Shown in pieces: positions 46,301 to 55,133 of a stretch of DNA of 64,000 bases (positions within the stretch are counted from its first letter, which is position 1; each line of letters opens with the position of its first letter). The DNA comes from Pseudomonas benzenivorans (GTDB taxonomy: Bacteria; Pseudomonadota; Gammaproteobacteria; Pseudomonadales; Pseudomonadaceae). The position numbers and the translations under genes were made by a program. Location of the stretch: the NCBI RefSeq assembly GCF_024397895.1, contig NZ_CP073346.1, positions 1,674,001 through 1,738,000 of the forward strand, given 5' to 3'. The notes beneath the pieces are model-generated. The model did no database searches. It was not told the origin of the DNA and worked only from the letters and a program-made list of their open reading frames with translations.

Positions 46301-47245
46301 ATGAACAACAACTTCGCGCCCATTCTGTTGGGCACCGTGCTGTGCGTCAGCGCCGGCAACCTCATGGCCCAAGAAGCCAGCTCCTGCAAGACCATTCGCA
46401 TCGCCGACATCGGCTGGGTGGATAACGCCGCCAACAACAGCATTCTCGAAGTGCTGGCCGAGGGCCTGGGCTACCAGCCGAAGAAAACCATGGTGTCCCT
46501 GCCCATCACCCTGGCCGCCATTCAGAAGAAGCAGATGGACGTGTACCTCGACTACTGGTCGCCCTCCACGGACGAAACCGTACAGCCCTACCGTGACAAG
46601 AAGAGCGTGAAGATTTCGGAACAGCCCAACATGCGCGGCGCCAAGTACACCCTGGCGGTACCGACCTACCTGTACGAGAAGGGCCTCCAGGACTTCGCCG
46701 ACATCCCCCGCTTCAAGGAGGCGCTCAACGGCAAGATCCACGGGATCGAGGCAGGCTCAGGCGGCAACAAGCAGCTCAACCGGATCATCGCCGACAACCA
46801 GTTCGGCCTGGGTGACTTCAAGCTGATCGAGTCCAGCGAGGCGGCAATGCGCACCGCGGTGGCCCGTGCCATCAAAAGAGAGGAGGCCATCGTCTTCCTC
46901 GCCTGGTCCCCACACCCGATGAACCTGCAGTTCGACATGACCTACCTGTCGGGCGGCGACGACTACTTCGGCCCCAACTACGGTGCCGCCGAGGTCTACA
47001 CCATCACCGCCACCGACTACGACGAACGTTGCCCGAACGCCGCCAAACTGGTGGCGAACCTGACCTATACCACGGACATGGAAGCCGCGCTGATGGACCG
47101 GATCATGGCCCGTGAAGAACCGGTCGCCGTGGCCAGGGACTGGATCAAGAGCAACCCGCAATGGCTCGACACCTGGCTGGCCGACGTCACCACCCTGGAT
47201 GGCCAGAACGGCCTGGATGCGGTGAAAGTCCACCTGGGTCTCTGA
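46301..47245 (+). CDS. Glycine betaine/choline-type substrate-binding protein (OpuAC)
   Basis: A 314-aa periplasmic OpuAC/ChoX-type binding protein with signal peptide (cut after LMA about residue 23). Mature protein: IRIADIGWVDNAANNSILEVLAEGLGY, DVYLDYWSP; several Trp and Tyr that could form an aromatic cage for a quaternary ammonium or sulfonium group. No ABC permease or ATPase is beside it, so it is an orphan that must use a core transporter elsewhere, as P. aeruginosa CbcX/CaiX/BetX do. DMSP is a glycine betaine analogue, so DMSP binding is plausible. GAGGAACAAC precedes the ATG. Confidence 0.88.
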   Translation: MNNNFAPILLGTVLCVSAGNLMAQEASSCKTIRIADIGWVDNAANNSILEVLAEGLGYQPKKTMVSLPITLAAIQKKQMDVYLDYWSPSTDETVQPYRDKKSVKISEQPNMRGAKYTLAVPTYLYEKGLQDFADIPRFKEALNGKIHGIEAGSGGNKQLNRIIADNQFGLGDFKLIESSEAAMRTAVARAIKREEAIVFLAWSPHPMNLQFDMTYLSGGDDYFGPNYGAAEVYTITATDYDERCPNAAKLVANLTYTTDMEAALMDRIMAREEPVAVARDWIKSNPQWLDTWLADVTTLDGQNGLDAVKVHLGL

Positions 47246-47252
47246 GCCCTGA

Positions 47253-47284
47253 TCTGGTCTCGGGCACTTCCCCCCGAGACCAGA
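47253..47284. terminator. Hairpin after the betaine-binding gene
   Basis: Perfect 12-bp stem TCTGGTCTCGGG / CCCGAGACCAGA with an 8-nt loop, 7 bp after the stop. A T tract is missing, so termination strength is uncertain. It lies between convergent genes. Confidence 0.5.
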
Positions 47285-47361
47285 ACTGTCCGCACCACCT
47301 CGAACAAACGTCGCCCTGCAAAAGCCCACCTCAAACGCTCGGCGCCGGCCCGCCCCGGGCC

Positions 47362-48531
47362 TCACAGCTTCCCGTGTAGCGCCTTCTCGAACAACTGGCC
47401 GTACTGACTTGCGGTGAAGGAAATCGGGTTGGTGCCGGCCGACGGATCGACCTCGGCCATCTTCCCGACCTGCTCGATACGCGCCTCATCGATGCCGATC
47501 TCGCCCAGGCTGTGGGGAATGCCCAGCTCGCTGCGCAGCTCCAGCACCCAGTCGAGCACCCCGTCGAAACCCTGCTTGGCCAAGCCCAGGTAGCGAGCGA
47601 GCCGGTACATCTGCGGACCGATGCTGCCCTGGTTCGCCTGCAGCACGTAGGGCATCAGCACCGCATTGAGCAGGCCATGGTGGGCGTCGTACAGGGCGCC
47701 GAGCGGATGGGCCAGGGCGTGCATCGCGCCGAGGCCGCGCTGGAAGGCGGTGGCGCCCATGCTCGAGGCCACCAGCATCTGCAGCCGCGCCTCGATATCC
47801 GCGCCGTGGCTAACTGCGCGCGGCAGGTAGTGCTGGACCAGGCGCATGCCCTCCAGGGCGATGCCCTCGGCCATGGGGTGGAACAGCGGCGAGCAGTAGG
47901 CCTCCAGGTTATGGGACAGGGCATCCATGCCGGTGGCCGCGGTGATCTTGGCCGGCAGGCCGATGGTCAGTTGCGGATCGAGTATGACCAGCGCCGGGAG
48001 CATGCGGGCGTGGAAGATGATGCGCTTTATATGCGCACTGTCGTCGGTGATCACCGAGGCGCGGCCGACCTCCGAGCCGGTGCCGGCGGTGGTCGGCACC
48101 GCCACCACCGGCGCCATGCCGGCCACCTTGACCCGCTGGTAGTTGTCGCCGATATCCTCGAAGTCCCACAGCGGGCGGTCCTGGCCGACCATCAGGGCGA
48201 TGGCCTTGCCGGCGTCCAGCGCCGAGCCGCCGCCGAAGGCGATGACGCCGTCGTGGCCACCGGCCTTGAAGGCCGCCACGCCGTCCATCACGTTCTGCCC
48301 GGTGGGGTTGCCCTTGATCGCCGAGAAGAGGCCCGCCTTGAGGCCATCGTCACGGCACTGCAGCAGGGCGTCGTCGATGATCGACAGGGCCGCCAGGCCC
48401 GGGTCGGTGACCAGCAGCGGCGCGCTCATGCCCAGCTCGCGGCAGGCGGCCGGTAGATCACGGATGCGTCCGGCGCCGACGCGAATCGCGGTGGGGTAGT
48501 TCCAGTTCATCCGGTATTGATTCAGGTCCAT
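47362..48531 (-). CDS. Iron-containing alcohol dehydrogenase
   Basis: A 389-aa Fe-ADH, second in the region. NAD-binding GGGSALDAGKAIALM, VPTTAGTGSEVGRASV, metal site TGMDALSHNLEAYC, HALAHPLGALYDAHHG. It is only about moderately like DddB, so not a recent duplicate. ATG 48531 has GAGG 6 nt upstream; a GTG at 48543 overlaps the neighbouring stop. It lies in an operon with an ALDH and a glutamine-synthetase-like enzyme, which suggests oxidation of a gamma-glutamylated or free amino alcohol. Confidence 0.88.
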   Translation of the reverse strand: MDLNQYRMNWNYPTAIRVGAGRIRDLPAACRELGMSAPLLVTDPGLAALSIIDDALLQCRDDGLKAGLFSAIKGNPTGQNVMDGVAAFKAGGHDGVIAFGGGSALDAGKAIALMVGQDRPLWDFEDIGDNYQRVKVAGMAPVVAVPTTAGTGSEVGRASVITDDSAHIKRIIFHARMLPALVILDPQLTIGLPAKITAATGMDALSHNLEAYCSPLFHPMAEGIALEGMRLVQHYLPRAVSHGADIEARLQMLVASSMGATAFQRGLGAMHALAHPLGALYDAHHGLLNAVLMPYVLQANQGSIGPQMYRLARYLGLAKQGFDGVLDWVLELRSELGIPHSLGEIGIDEARIEQVGKMAEVDPSAGTNPISFTASQYGQLFEKALHGKL

Positions 48532-48539
48532 GACGCGCC

Positions 48540-49928
48540 TCACAGCTGGGTCTTGAAGTGGAAAGATTTCGGCCGGGTGAGCTGCTCGTAGCCGATGCTC
48601 GACAGGGTGCAGCCGCGCCCGGAGTGCTTGACCCCGGTCCAGGCCAGTTCCGGGTCGAGGTAGTCGCAGCGATTGAGGAACACGGTGCCGGCCTCGACCC
48701 GCTCGGCCAGGGCCTGGGCGGCCTCGACGTCGCGGCTGAAGATGGCGGCGGTGAGGCCGAACTCGCTGTCGTTCATCAGCCCCACGGCCTCGTCGTCGTC
48801 CTTGACCTTCTGGATGCCGACTACCGGGCCGAAGGACTCCTCGGTCATCACCCGCATGCCGTGGTAGACACCGGTCAGAACCTGAGGCGCCAGATAGGCC
48901 GAGCCGGGCCGGTCGAGGGCGAAGCTCGCCGCGTCGATATGGGCTATGGCCCCCAGGGCGATGGCCTCGTTGACCTGGCGGCGGACGAAGTCCGCCGCCT
49001 CGGCACGCACCAGAGGGCCCAGGGTGGTCTCGGGATCATCGGAACGGCCCAGCTTGTACTGGCGCACCAGCGCCACCGCCCGCTCGACGAAGGCGTCGAA
49101 CAGCGACTCGTGCACGTAGATGCGCTCGATGCCGCAGCAGGACTGCCCGGAATTGAAGAAGGCACCGTCGATGGCGGTTTCCACGGCGTGGTCAAGGTCG
49201 GCATCGGCGCGCACGTAGGCCGGGTCTTTGCCCCCCAGCTCCAGGCCGGTGCCGATGAAGCGCCCGGCGGCCGCCCGCTCGACCATGGCGCCCCCCGGCA
49301 CCGAGCCGGTAAAGGCCACGTACTGCACCGCCGGCGCCTTGATCAGCTGCTCGGTATCGGCGTGGCTGAGGTGCAGGTACTGGAAGACACCGTCCGGCAG
49401 ACCGGCCTCGGCGAAGGCCTCGACCATGCGCTCGGCGCACAGCGGAGTCTGCGCCGAATGCTTGAGCAGCACCGCGTTGCCGGCCAGCAGCGCCGGCATC
49501 ACCGCGTTCACCGCGGTCAGGTAGGGGTAGTTCCAGGGTGCGATGATCAGGGCCACGCCCAGCGGTTCGCGGCGGATGAAGCGAGTGAAACCGGGCTTGT
49601 CCGGCAGGCGGATTTCGGCCAGGGCACTCTCGGCGATATCGGCCATGTGGCTGGCGCGCTCGACGAAGCCACGGATCTCGCCGGCGGTGTAGCGGATCGG
49701 CCGGCCCATCATCCAGCACAGTTCCTCGGCCAGCTGGGCTTCCTTGGCGGCGAAGGCGGCGATGGCCTTGCGGCCGATGGCGACCCGCTCGCTCAGCGGT
49801 GTGTTCTTCCACGCCCGTTGGGCCTGCGCGGCCCTGGCCAGGGCCGCGTCGATCTGTTCGGCCGTGGCCAGGTCACGCTCGACGTAGACCGAGCCGTCGA
49901 TCGGCGATATGCACTGCAACTTGCTCAT
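48540..49928 (-). CDS. NAD(P)-dependent aldehyde dehydrogenase
   Basis: A 462-aa ALDH, on the short side as for succinate-semialdehyde/GabD- or lactaldehyde-type enzymes. Visible: IIAPWNYPYLTAVNAVMPALLAGN, FTGSVPGG, Glu in LELGGKDPAYV, catalytic Cys in NSGQSCCGIER, EESFGPV. ATG 49928 (MSKLQCISPIDG) is supported by family start. It would oxidise the aldehyde made by the Fe-ADH encoded 8 bp downstream. Confidence 0.9.
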   Translation of the reverse strand: MSKLQCISPIDGSVYVERDLATAEQIDAALARAAQAQRAWKNTPLSERVAIGRKAIAAFAAKEAQLAEELCWMMGRPIRYTAGEIRGFVERASHMADIAESALAEIRLPDKPGFTRFIRREPLGVALIIAPWNYPYLTAVNAVMPALLAGNAVLLKHSAQTPLCAERMVEAFAEAGLPDGVFQYLHLSHADTEQLIKAPAVQYVAFTGSVPGGAMVERAAAGRFIGTGLELGGKDPAYVRADADLDHAVETAIDGAFFNSGQSCCGIERIYVHESLFDAFVERAVALVRQYKLGRSDDPETTLGPLVRAEAADFVRRQVNEAIALGAIAHIDAASFALDRPGSAYLAPQVLTGVYHGMRVMTEESFGPVVGIQKVKDDDEAVGLMNDSEFGLTAAIFSRDVEAAQALAERVEAGTVFLNRCDYLDPELAWTGVKHSGRGCTLSSIGYEQLTRPKSFHFKTQL

Positions 49929-49985
49929 TGCGACACTCCAGACACAGGACAGGGGCGCAAGGCGACTGGCCCCCGCCCCTGGCAA

Positions 49986-51359
49986 TCAGATGATTTCGAA
50001 GTAGCGATCGAGCTCCCAATCGCTGACATGCCGACGGTATTCACGTTCCTCCCATTCGCGGCTGGCGGCGAAATGTTCGACGAACGGATCGCCGAACAGC
50101 TCCCGCGCCGCGGTGGAAGCGCGCAGGCGCTGCGCCGCATCCCAGAGGGTGCGCGGCAGCGCCAGCTCCGGCGGATGTTTCTGCGCATAGGCGTTGCCCG
50201 ACACCGGCTCGGTCGGCTGCCATTGCTGCATCACCCCGTACAGCCCCGAGCCGATGGCCACCGACAGGGCCAGGAAGGGGTTGCCGTCCGCGGCGCCCAG
50301 GCGATATTCCTGGCGCTGCGACTTGTCGCTGCCGGGGATCACGCGCAGCGCCGCGGTGCGATTCTCCACCCCCCAGGTGGCATCGGTGGGCGCCCAGAAC
50401 CCCGGAATCAGCCGGCGGTAGCTGTTCAGGGTAGGCGCCACCATGCACAGGAATTCCGGCATCAGGCGCTGCTGGCCGGCGAGGAACTGACGCTGCACCT
50501 CGCTCATGTTGTGTGCTTGGCTGGGGTCGTGGAAGGCCGACTTGCCGCTGCTGCGATCGCGCAGGGAGACGTGGATATGCCCGCTCTGCCCCGGGTACTT
50601 GCCCGACCACTTGGCCATGAAGGTGGCCATCAGGCCATTGCGCTGAGCCAGCACCTTCATGAAGGTCTTGAACAGCGCGCCCTTGTCCGCCGCGGCCTCG
50701 GCATGGTCGTAGGCGATGGCCGCCTCGAGCACGCCGGGGCCGGTCTCGGTGTGCAGGCCCTCGATGGGGAAGTCCATCCGTTCGGCCAGTTCGAGGATCT
50801 CGTGGTACAGCTCGGCATGCACCGAACTGCGGATGGTCGAGTAGCCGAACCAGTCCGGGGTGAACGGCTTGAGGTTGCGAAAGCCCTTCTCCCGCGCCGA
50901 CTCCGGGGTCTCGTCGAACATGAAGAACTCGTACTCCAGGGCGGCGAAGGGATCGAAGCCCATCTCCTGGCAACGTTTGATCACCCGCCGCAGGGTGCCG
51001 CGGGGACAGACCGCCTCGGCCTGCTGGTCGAACTCGCAGATGAACAGCAGCATGCCGTTCTCGAAGGGAATCTCCCGGCAGGTGTGCGGCAGCACCCGCA
51101 CCGGCGCATCCGGGTAGCCGGTGTGCCAGCCGGTGTAGCTGGCGTTGTCATAGAGCTGGTCCTTGACGTCCCAGCCCAGGACCACGTCGCAGAAGGCGAA
51201 GCCTGAGTCCAGGGCCGAGAAAAACTTGCTGCGGCTGAGGTATTTGCCGCGCATGACCCCATCGTTGTCGAACACCCCGACCTTGATATGACTGAGCCCG
51301 CGCTCTTCGACGATGCGCTTGGCGTCCTCTATGGTCTTCACTTCTCGCGGTTTGAGCAT
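49986..51359 (-). CDS. Glutamine-synthetase-like gamma-glutamyl-amine ligase
   Basis: A 457-aa glutamine synthetase family protein. Conserved: N-terminal beta-grasp (KVGVFDNDGVMRGKYLSRSKF), ALEYEFFMFD (metal Glu), GPGVLEAAIAYDHAEAAADK, GHIHVSLRD, and VENRTAALRVIPGS (catalytic Arg). The shape is that of PuuA/IpuC/GlnA-like enzymes that join glutamate to an amine, not ammonia-assimilating GlnA. With an ADH and an ALDH downstream, an amino alcohol such as ethanolamine or alaninol is a plausible substrate. The start is ATG 51359 (GGGGG upstream); ATG 51371 is possible. Confidence 0.88.
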   Translation of the reverse strand: MLKPREVKTIEDAKRIVEERGLSHIKVGVFDNDGVMRGKYLSRSKFFSALDSGFAFCDVVLGWDVKDQLYDNASYTGWHTGYPDAPVRVLPHTCREIPFENGMLLFICEFDQQAEAVCPRGTLRRVIKRCQEMGFDPFAALEYEFFMFDETPESAREKGFRNLKPFTPDWFGYSTIRSSVHAELYHEILELAERMDFPIEGLHTETGPGVLEAAIAYDHAEAAADKGALFKTFMKVLAQRNGLMATFMAKWSGKYPGQSGHIHVSLRDRSSGKSAFHDPSQAHNMSEVQRQFLAGQQRLMPEFLCMVAPTLNSYRRLIPGFWAPTDATWGVENRTAALRVIPGSDKSQRQEYRLGAADGNPFLALSVAIGSGLYGVMQQWQPTEPVSGNAYAQKHPPELALPRTLWDAAQRLRASTAARELFGDPFVEHFAASREWEEREYRRHVSDWELDRYFEII

Positions 51360-51495
51360 GTGCACCCCCATCTTGTTGTTATGGCCCAGGTCTCCTGGCG
51401 CTGGCGCGCATCCGCCTCAGGCGGCGGCCTGCGCCGAAACGCAGGGCGCCCGTACCGGCGCAGCGTCATCCGGACACGGGCGCGCACGGCCGACC

Positions 51496-52539
51496 TCAGG
51501 AGCGGTAGGGTGGGCCGGCCTTGTCCATCAGGGCGTTGTACTTCTTGAAGATCTCCACCACCTTGGCGCTGCGCGGGCTGGCCTTGGCGATCTCGTCCCA
51601 GAACTTGTGCGCCTCGTCCTCCACGGTCTTCCACTCCGCATCGGGAATGGTGGTCAGCTGCAGCTTGCCGCCCTCCACCCGCAACTGCGCCTCGCCACCC
51701 CAGTACCAGTGCTGGCGGTAGTAGTGGGAGCTGTCCATGCACAGCTTGAACAGGGTCTTGAGGTGCTCGGGCACCTCGGCCCACTTCTCCGAATTGGCGA
51801 AATAGGAGCCGATCCAGGCGCCGGAAATGTTGTTGGTGAGGAAGTACTTGGTGACGTCGGCCCAGCCGACCGTGTAGTCCTCGGTGATGCCGGACCAGGT
51901 GATGCCGTCCAGTTCGCCGGTCTGCACCGCCACCTCGACATCCTCCCAGGGCAGGGTCACCGGGATCACGCCGAAGCGGGAGAGGAACTTGCCCGCCGTG
52001 GGGAAGGTGAAGATGCGCTTGCCCTTGAGGTCGGCCAGGCTGCGGATCGGCTCGACCGTGGCGAAATGGCAGGGGTCCCAGGCGCCGGCGCCGAGCCAGG
52101 TGACGCCCTCGACCTCGCCGTAGGCCTCCTCCCAGATCTGCCGCAGGCCGTACTTCTCGAACAGCACCGGCACGTCCAGGCTGTAGCGGGTGGCGAAGGG
52201 GAAGTAGCCGCCGAACACCGAGACATCCACCGGCGCGGCGATCGAGTCGTCATCGCTCTGCACCGCATCGATGGTGCCGCGCTGCATGGCGCGGAACAGC
52301 TCGCCGGTGGGCACCAGCTGGTCGGCGAAGTACAGCTGGATCTCCATCTCGCCATTGGCCGCCAGGTTGAAGGCGTCGATGGACGGCTTGATCACATGCT
52401 CGGCCAGGGCCGGGCCGGCGTAGGTCTGCAGGCGCCAGGTGATCTTCTTCGGCTCGTGGGCGTAGATGTGCGCCGAGCCCAGGGCCGATGCGCCGGTGGC
52501 GACCGCGGCGGTCTTGAGGAACTTGCGTCTCGTACTCAT
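51496..52539 (-). CDS. TRAP transporter solute-binding protein (DctP), Tat-exported
   Basis: A 347-aa DctP-family periplasmic receptor. It starts MSTRRKFLKTAAVATGASAL, a twin-arginine signal with cut after HIYA (about residue 28). Core: KITWRLQTYAGPA, EIQLYFADQLVPTGELFRAMQRGTIDA, KGKRIFTFPTAGKFL with the conserved Arg that binds carboxylates. Ligand is probably a small organic acid. It lies 167 bp from the membrane subunits. Confidence 0.92.
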   Translation of the reverse strand: MSTRRKFLKTAAVATGASALGSAHIYAHEPKKITWRLQTYAGPALAEHVIKPSIDAFNLAANGEMEIQLYFADQLVPTGELFRAMQRGTIDAVQSDDDSIAAPVDVSVFGGYFPFATRYSLDVPVLFEKYGLRQIWEEAYGEVEGVTWLGAGAWDPCHFATVEPIRSLADLKGKRIFTFPTAGKFLSRFGVIPVTLPWEDVEVAVQTGELDGITWSGITEDYTVGWADVTKYFLTNNISGAWIGSYFANSEKWAEVPEHLKTLFKLCMDSSHYYRQHWYWGGEAQLRVEGGKLQLTTIPDAEWKTVEDEAHKFWDEIAKASPRSAKVVEIFKKYNALMDKAGPPYRS

Positions 52540-52706
52540 GCTGTTATCTCCAATAGTGTCGATCCAGATGTCATACAACCGCATAGCACCACTGCGACCC
52601 GGCAAGGTCGGTGCAGCGTGTTCAGGCAGGCTCTATCCCCTCGTGGCCGTCGGCGCCCGCTCCCGAGTCGGCAAAACGCCGGCCGGCCTTTCCTGAATGC
52701 CGTGGT

Positions 52707-54032
52707 TCATCGTGCGTAGTGCCATTGCGGCAGCCACAGCGCGATCTGTGGAAACATCATCACCAGCGCCAGGGCCAGCACCATGATCAGCACGAAGGGG
52801 GTGACCGAGACGTAGATGTCGCGCAGGGTCACCTCCGGCGGCGCCATGGCGCGCATGAGGAACAGGTTGTAGCCGAAGGGCGGGGTCATATAAGCGATCT
52901 GGCAGGTGATGGTGTAGAGCACGCCGTACCAGATCAGGTCGAAGCCCAGGGCGCCGACCAGGGGCACATAGAGCGGCGCGACGATCACCAGCATGGCGGT
53001 GTCGTCGAGGAACATGCCCATCAGGATGAAGGACAGCTGCATCATGATGAGGATCTGCCAGGGGCCCAGCTCCAGGCGGTCGACGAAGAAGGCCTCGATG
53101 GCATTGACCGCGCCGAGGCCGTCGAACACCGCGCCGAAGCACAGCGCGGCGAGGATGATCCACATGAACATGCAGCTGATGCCCAGGGTCTTGCGCAGGG
53201 TTTCCTCCATCACCTTGGCGGTCAGGCGCCGCTTGACCAGGGCGGTGAAGGTCGCGGCCGCGGCGCCCACTGCCGAGCTTTCCACCAGGCTGGTGACGCC
53301 CATCAGGAACAGCCCGGTCATGCAGAAGAAGATGAACAGCGGGGCGATGCCGGCCTTGAGCAGGCGCAGCTTCTCGCCCCAGCCGATCTGCTGGCGCTCC
53401 TCCTCGGCCAGGGCCGGCCCCAGGTGGGGCTGCAGGCGGCAGCGGATGACGATGTAGAGGATGAACAGCCCGGCCATCATCAGCCCCGGAAACACCCCGG
53501 CCAGCCACAGCTGGCCCACCGGCTGGCGAGCGATCATGCCGTACAGCACCAGCACCACGCTGGGCGGAATCAGGATGCCCAGGGAGCTGCCGGCCTGGAT
53601 AACCCCGGTGACCATGATCTTGTCGTAGCCGCGGCGCAGCAGCTCCGGCAGGGCGATGCTGGCGCCGATGGCCATGCCCGCCACGCTCAGTCCGTTCATC
53701 GCCGAGATCGCCACCATCAGGCCGATGGTGCCGATCGCCAGGCCGCCGTGCAGCGGGCCCATCCAGACATGGAACATGCGGTAGAGGTCTTCGGCCAGGC
53801 CGGACTCCGACAACATGTAGCCCATGTAGACGAACATCGGCAGGGTCAGCAGCGGGTACCACTTCATCAGTTTCATCGCCGCGCTGAAGGCGATTTCCGA
53901 GCCGCCGTCGCCCCACAGCAGCAAGGCGGCACTGACCGCGACGAAGCCGATGGCGCCGAACACCCGCTTGCCGGTGAGCAGCAGCAACATCATCGAGGAG
54001 AACATCAGCAGGGCGATGAGCTCGTAACTCAT
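52707..54032 (-). CDS. TRAP transporter large membrane subunit (DctM)
   Basis: A 441-aa subunit with about 12 helices that moves substrate with sodium co-transport. Visible: GAIGFVAVSAALLLW, MFVYMGYMLSESGLAEDLYRMF, NGLSVAGMAIGASIALPELLRRGYDK, PPSVVLVLYGMIA, a TRAP hallmark. Starts ATG 54032, overlapping the DctQ stop by one base. Confidence 0.93.
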   Translation of the reverse strand: MSYELIALLMFSSMMLLLLTGKRVFGAIGFVAVSAALLLWGDGGSEIAFSAAMKLMKWYPLLTLPMFVYMGYMLSESGLAEDLYRMFHVWMGPLHGGLAIGTIGLMVAISAMNGLSVAGMAIGASIALPELLRRGYDKIMVTGVIQAGSSLGILIPPSVVLVLYGMIARQPVGQLWLAGVFPGLMMAGLFILYIVIRCRLQPHLGPALAEEERQQIGWGEKLRLLKAGIAPLFIFFCMTGLFLMGVTSLVESSAVGAAAATFTALVKRRLTAKVMEETLRKTLGISCMFMWIILAALCFGAVFDGLGAVNAIEAFFVDRLELGPWQILIMMQLSFILMGMFLDDTAMLVIVAPLYVPLVGALGFDLIWYGVLYTITCQIAYMTPPFGYNLFLMRAMAPPEVTLRDIYVSVTPFVLIMVLALALVMMFPQIALWLPQWHYAR

Positions 54033-54538
54033 TACAGCGTCTCCCCACGGGCCGCGGCGATATCCTTGAAGAAGGTGGCGATGGTCTGCAGCAGCATCAG
54101 TGCCACGCCAACGGTCATGATGATCTTGATCGGCGCCATGGGCGGCGACCAGGCCGAGTAGCTGGTCTCGCCGTACTTCAGGGCGTACTGGGTCGAGGAG
54201 ATACCGCCGTAGAGCAGGAAGATCAGGTAGAAGATCAGGAAGCCGACGGTGATGGCATCCATGATCGCGCTGGTGCGCGGCGACCAGCGGCTGTAGAACA
54301 GGTCCATGCGCACATGGGCATCGAGTTGCATGGAGTAGCCGCCGCCGAGGAGGAAGTAGGCGACCATCAGGAATTGCGCGGTTTCCAGGGTCCAGAGCGC
54401 AGGATCGGCGAAGGTCTTGCTGACCGAGGAGTAGAGCAGCACCGCCAGCATGGCGAAGATCAGGTACATGGCGAACCGGCCAATGACCCGGTTCATCGCA
54501 TCCACCCCGCGCACGAACACCCGAATGGCCCTTGGCAT
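54032..54538 (-). CDS. TRAP transporter small membrane subunit (DctQ)
   Basis: A 168-aa four-helix DctQ subunit (FAMYLIFAMLAVLLYSSVSKTF; YFLLGGGYSMQLDAHVRMD, typical DctQ loop). It is the first gene of the TRAP set, followed directly by DctM, with DctP after a gap. This order (QM then P) is common. Confidence 0.92.
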   Translation of the reverse strand: MPRAIRVFVRGVDAMNRVIGRFAMYLIFAMLAVLLYSSVSKTFADPALWTLETAQFLMVAYFLLGGGYSMQLDAHVRMDLFYSRWSPRTSAIMDAITVGFLIFYLIFLLYGGISSTQYALKYGETSYSAWSPPMAPIKIIMTVGVALMLLQTIATFFKDIAAARGETL

Positions 54539-54851
54539 GCAGTTCTCTACGAAATAGTTGTTATCCCGTCAGACTAGCCGAAGATTTCACAAAGCCAACT
54601 TGTCCAGGGCTGCCGGTCCTGGCGCGACGCTGCGGGCAGCACGGCGACGACTTGCAGCGCCCCACCATGATCGATGCCCGCTAACACGGCGGGGATAACG
54701 GCATCAAGATCGGCGAACAGCCAGAAAAACAGGCCCAGCACGATCATCACCTGGATTGATGGGTACTATCGAGGCGTTCAAGTTCTTCCCGCGTCCATCA
54801 GTCCCTAGCATTGCCCTCCGTAGCCACTGTTCTCCAACCGGAGGAGCCATC
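54539..54851. other. Intergenic region, no clear gene
   Basis: 313 bp between the divergent dctQ and the small secreted-protein gene. A 57-codon open frame on the minus strand (54574-54747, starting MIVLGLFFWLFADLDAV) has hydrophobic N-terminal residues but no well-spaced ribosome site. I see no operator or terminator. Confidence 0.4.
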
Positions 54852-55133
54852 ATGAAATCCCCATTGATCCTGAGCCTGGCCCTCGGCCTGTTTGCCGCCA
54901 ACGCTTTCGCCCTGCCGAACCAGATCCCCCAGCCGCTGCTCGGCGAATTCAAGGACAGCCGACAGGAGGTGCGGTCCTATGATCGCCACGTCGCCGAAGG
55001 AGGTGCCGAGCGCCTGCAGCAACAGCGCCTGCGTATGGCGGAAGATGGCAGCGAGCGCACCCCCGGCCAGCAACGCCTGCGCCTGGCCGAAGGCGGCGCC
55101 GAGCGCCTGCAGGAACACCATACGCGGGGATAG
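54852..55133 (+). CDS. Small secreted protein with internal repeats
   Basis: A 93-aa exported protein of unknown function. Signal peptide MKSPLILSLALGLFAANAFA (cut near residue 20), then a charged mature part holding three copies of a 14-17 residue unit: HVAEGGAERLQQQRL, RMAEDGSERTPGQQRL, RLAEGGAERLQEH. GGAGGAGCC precedes the ATG. Proteins of this build are found in Pseudomonas as lineage-specific small periplasmic proteins; I cannot name a family. Confidence 0.75.
   Translation: MKSPLILSLALGLFAANAFALPNQIPQPLLGEFKDSRQEVRSYDRHVAEGGAERLQQQRLRMAEDGSERTPGQQRLRLAEGGAERLQEHHTRG

Noticed and set aside
54574..54747. 57-codon minus-strand ORF starting MIVLGLFFWLF
   Set aside because: No properly spaced ribosome site, no recognised family, and it lies in the control region before dctQ.
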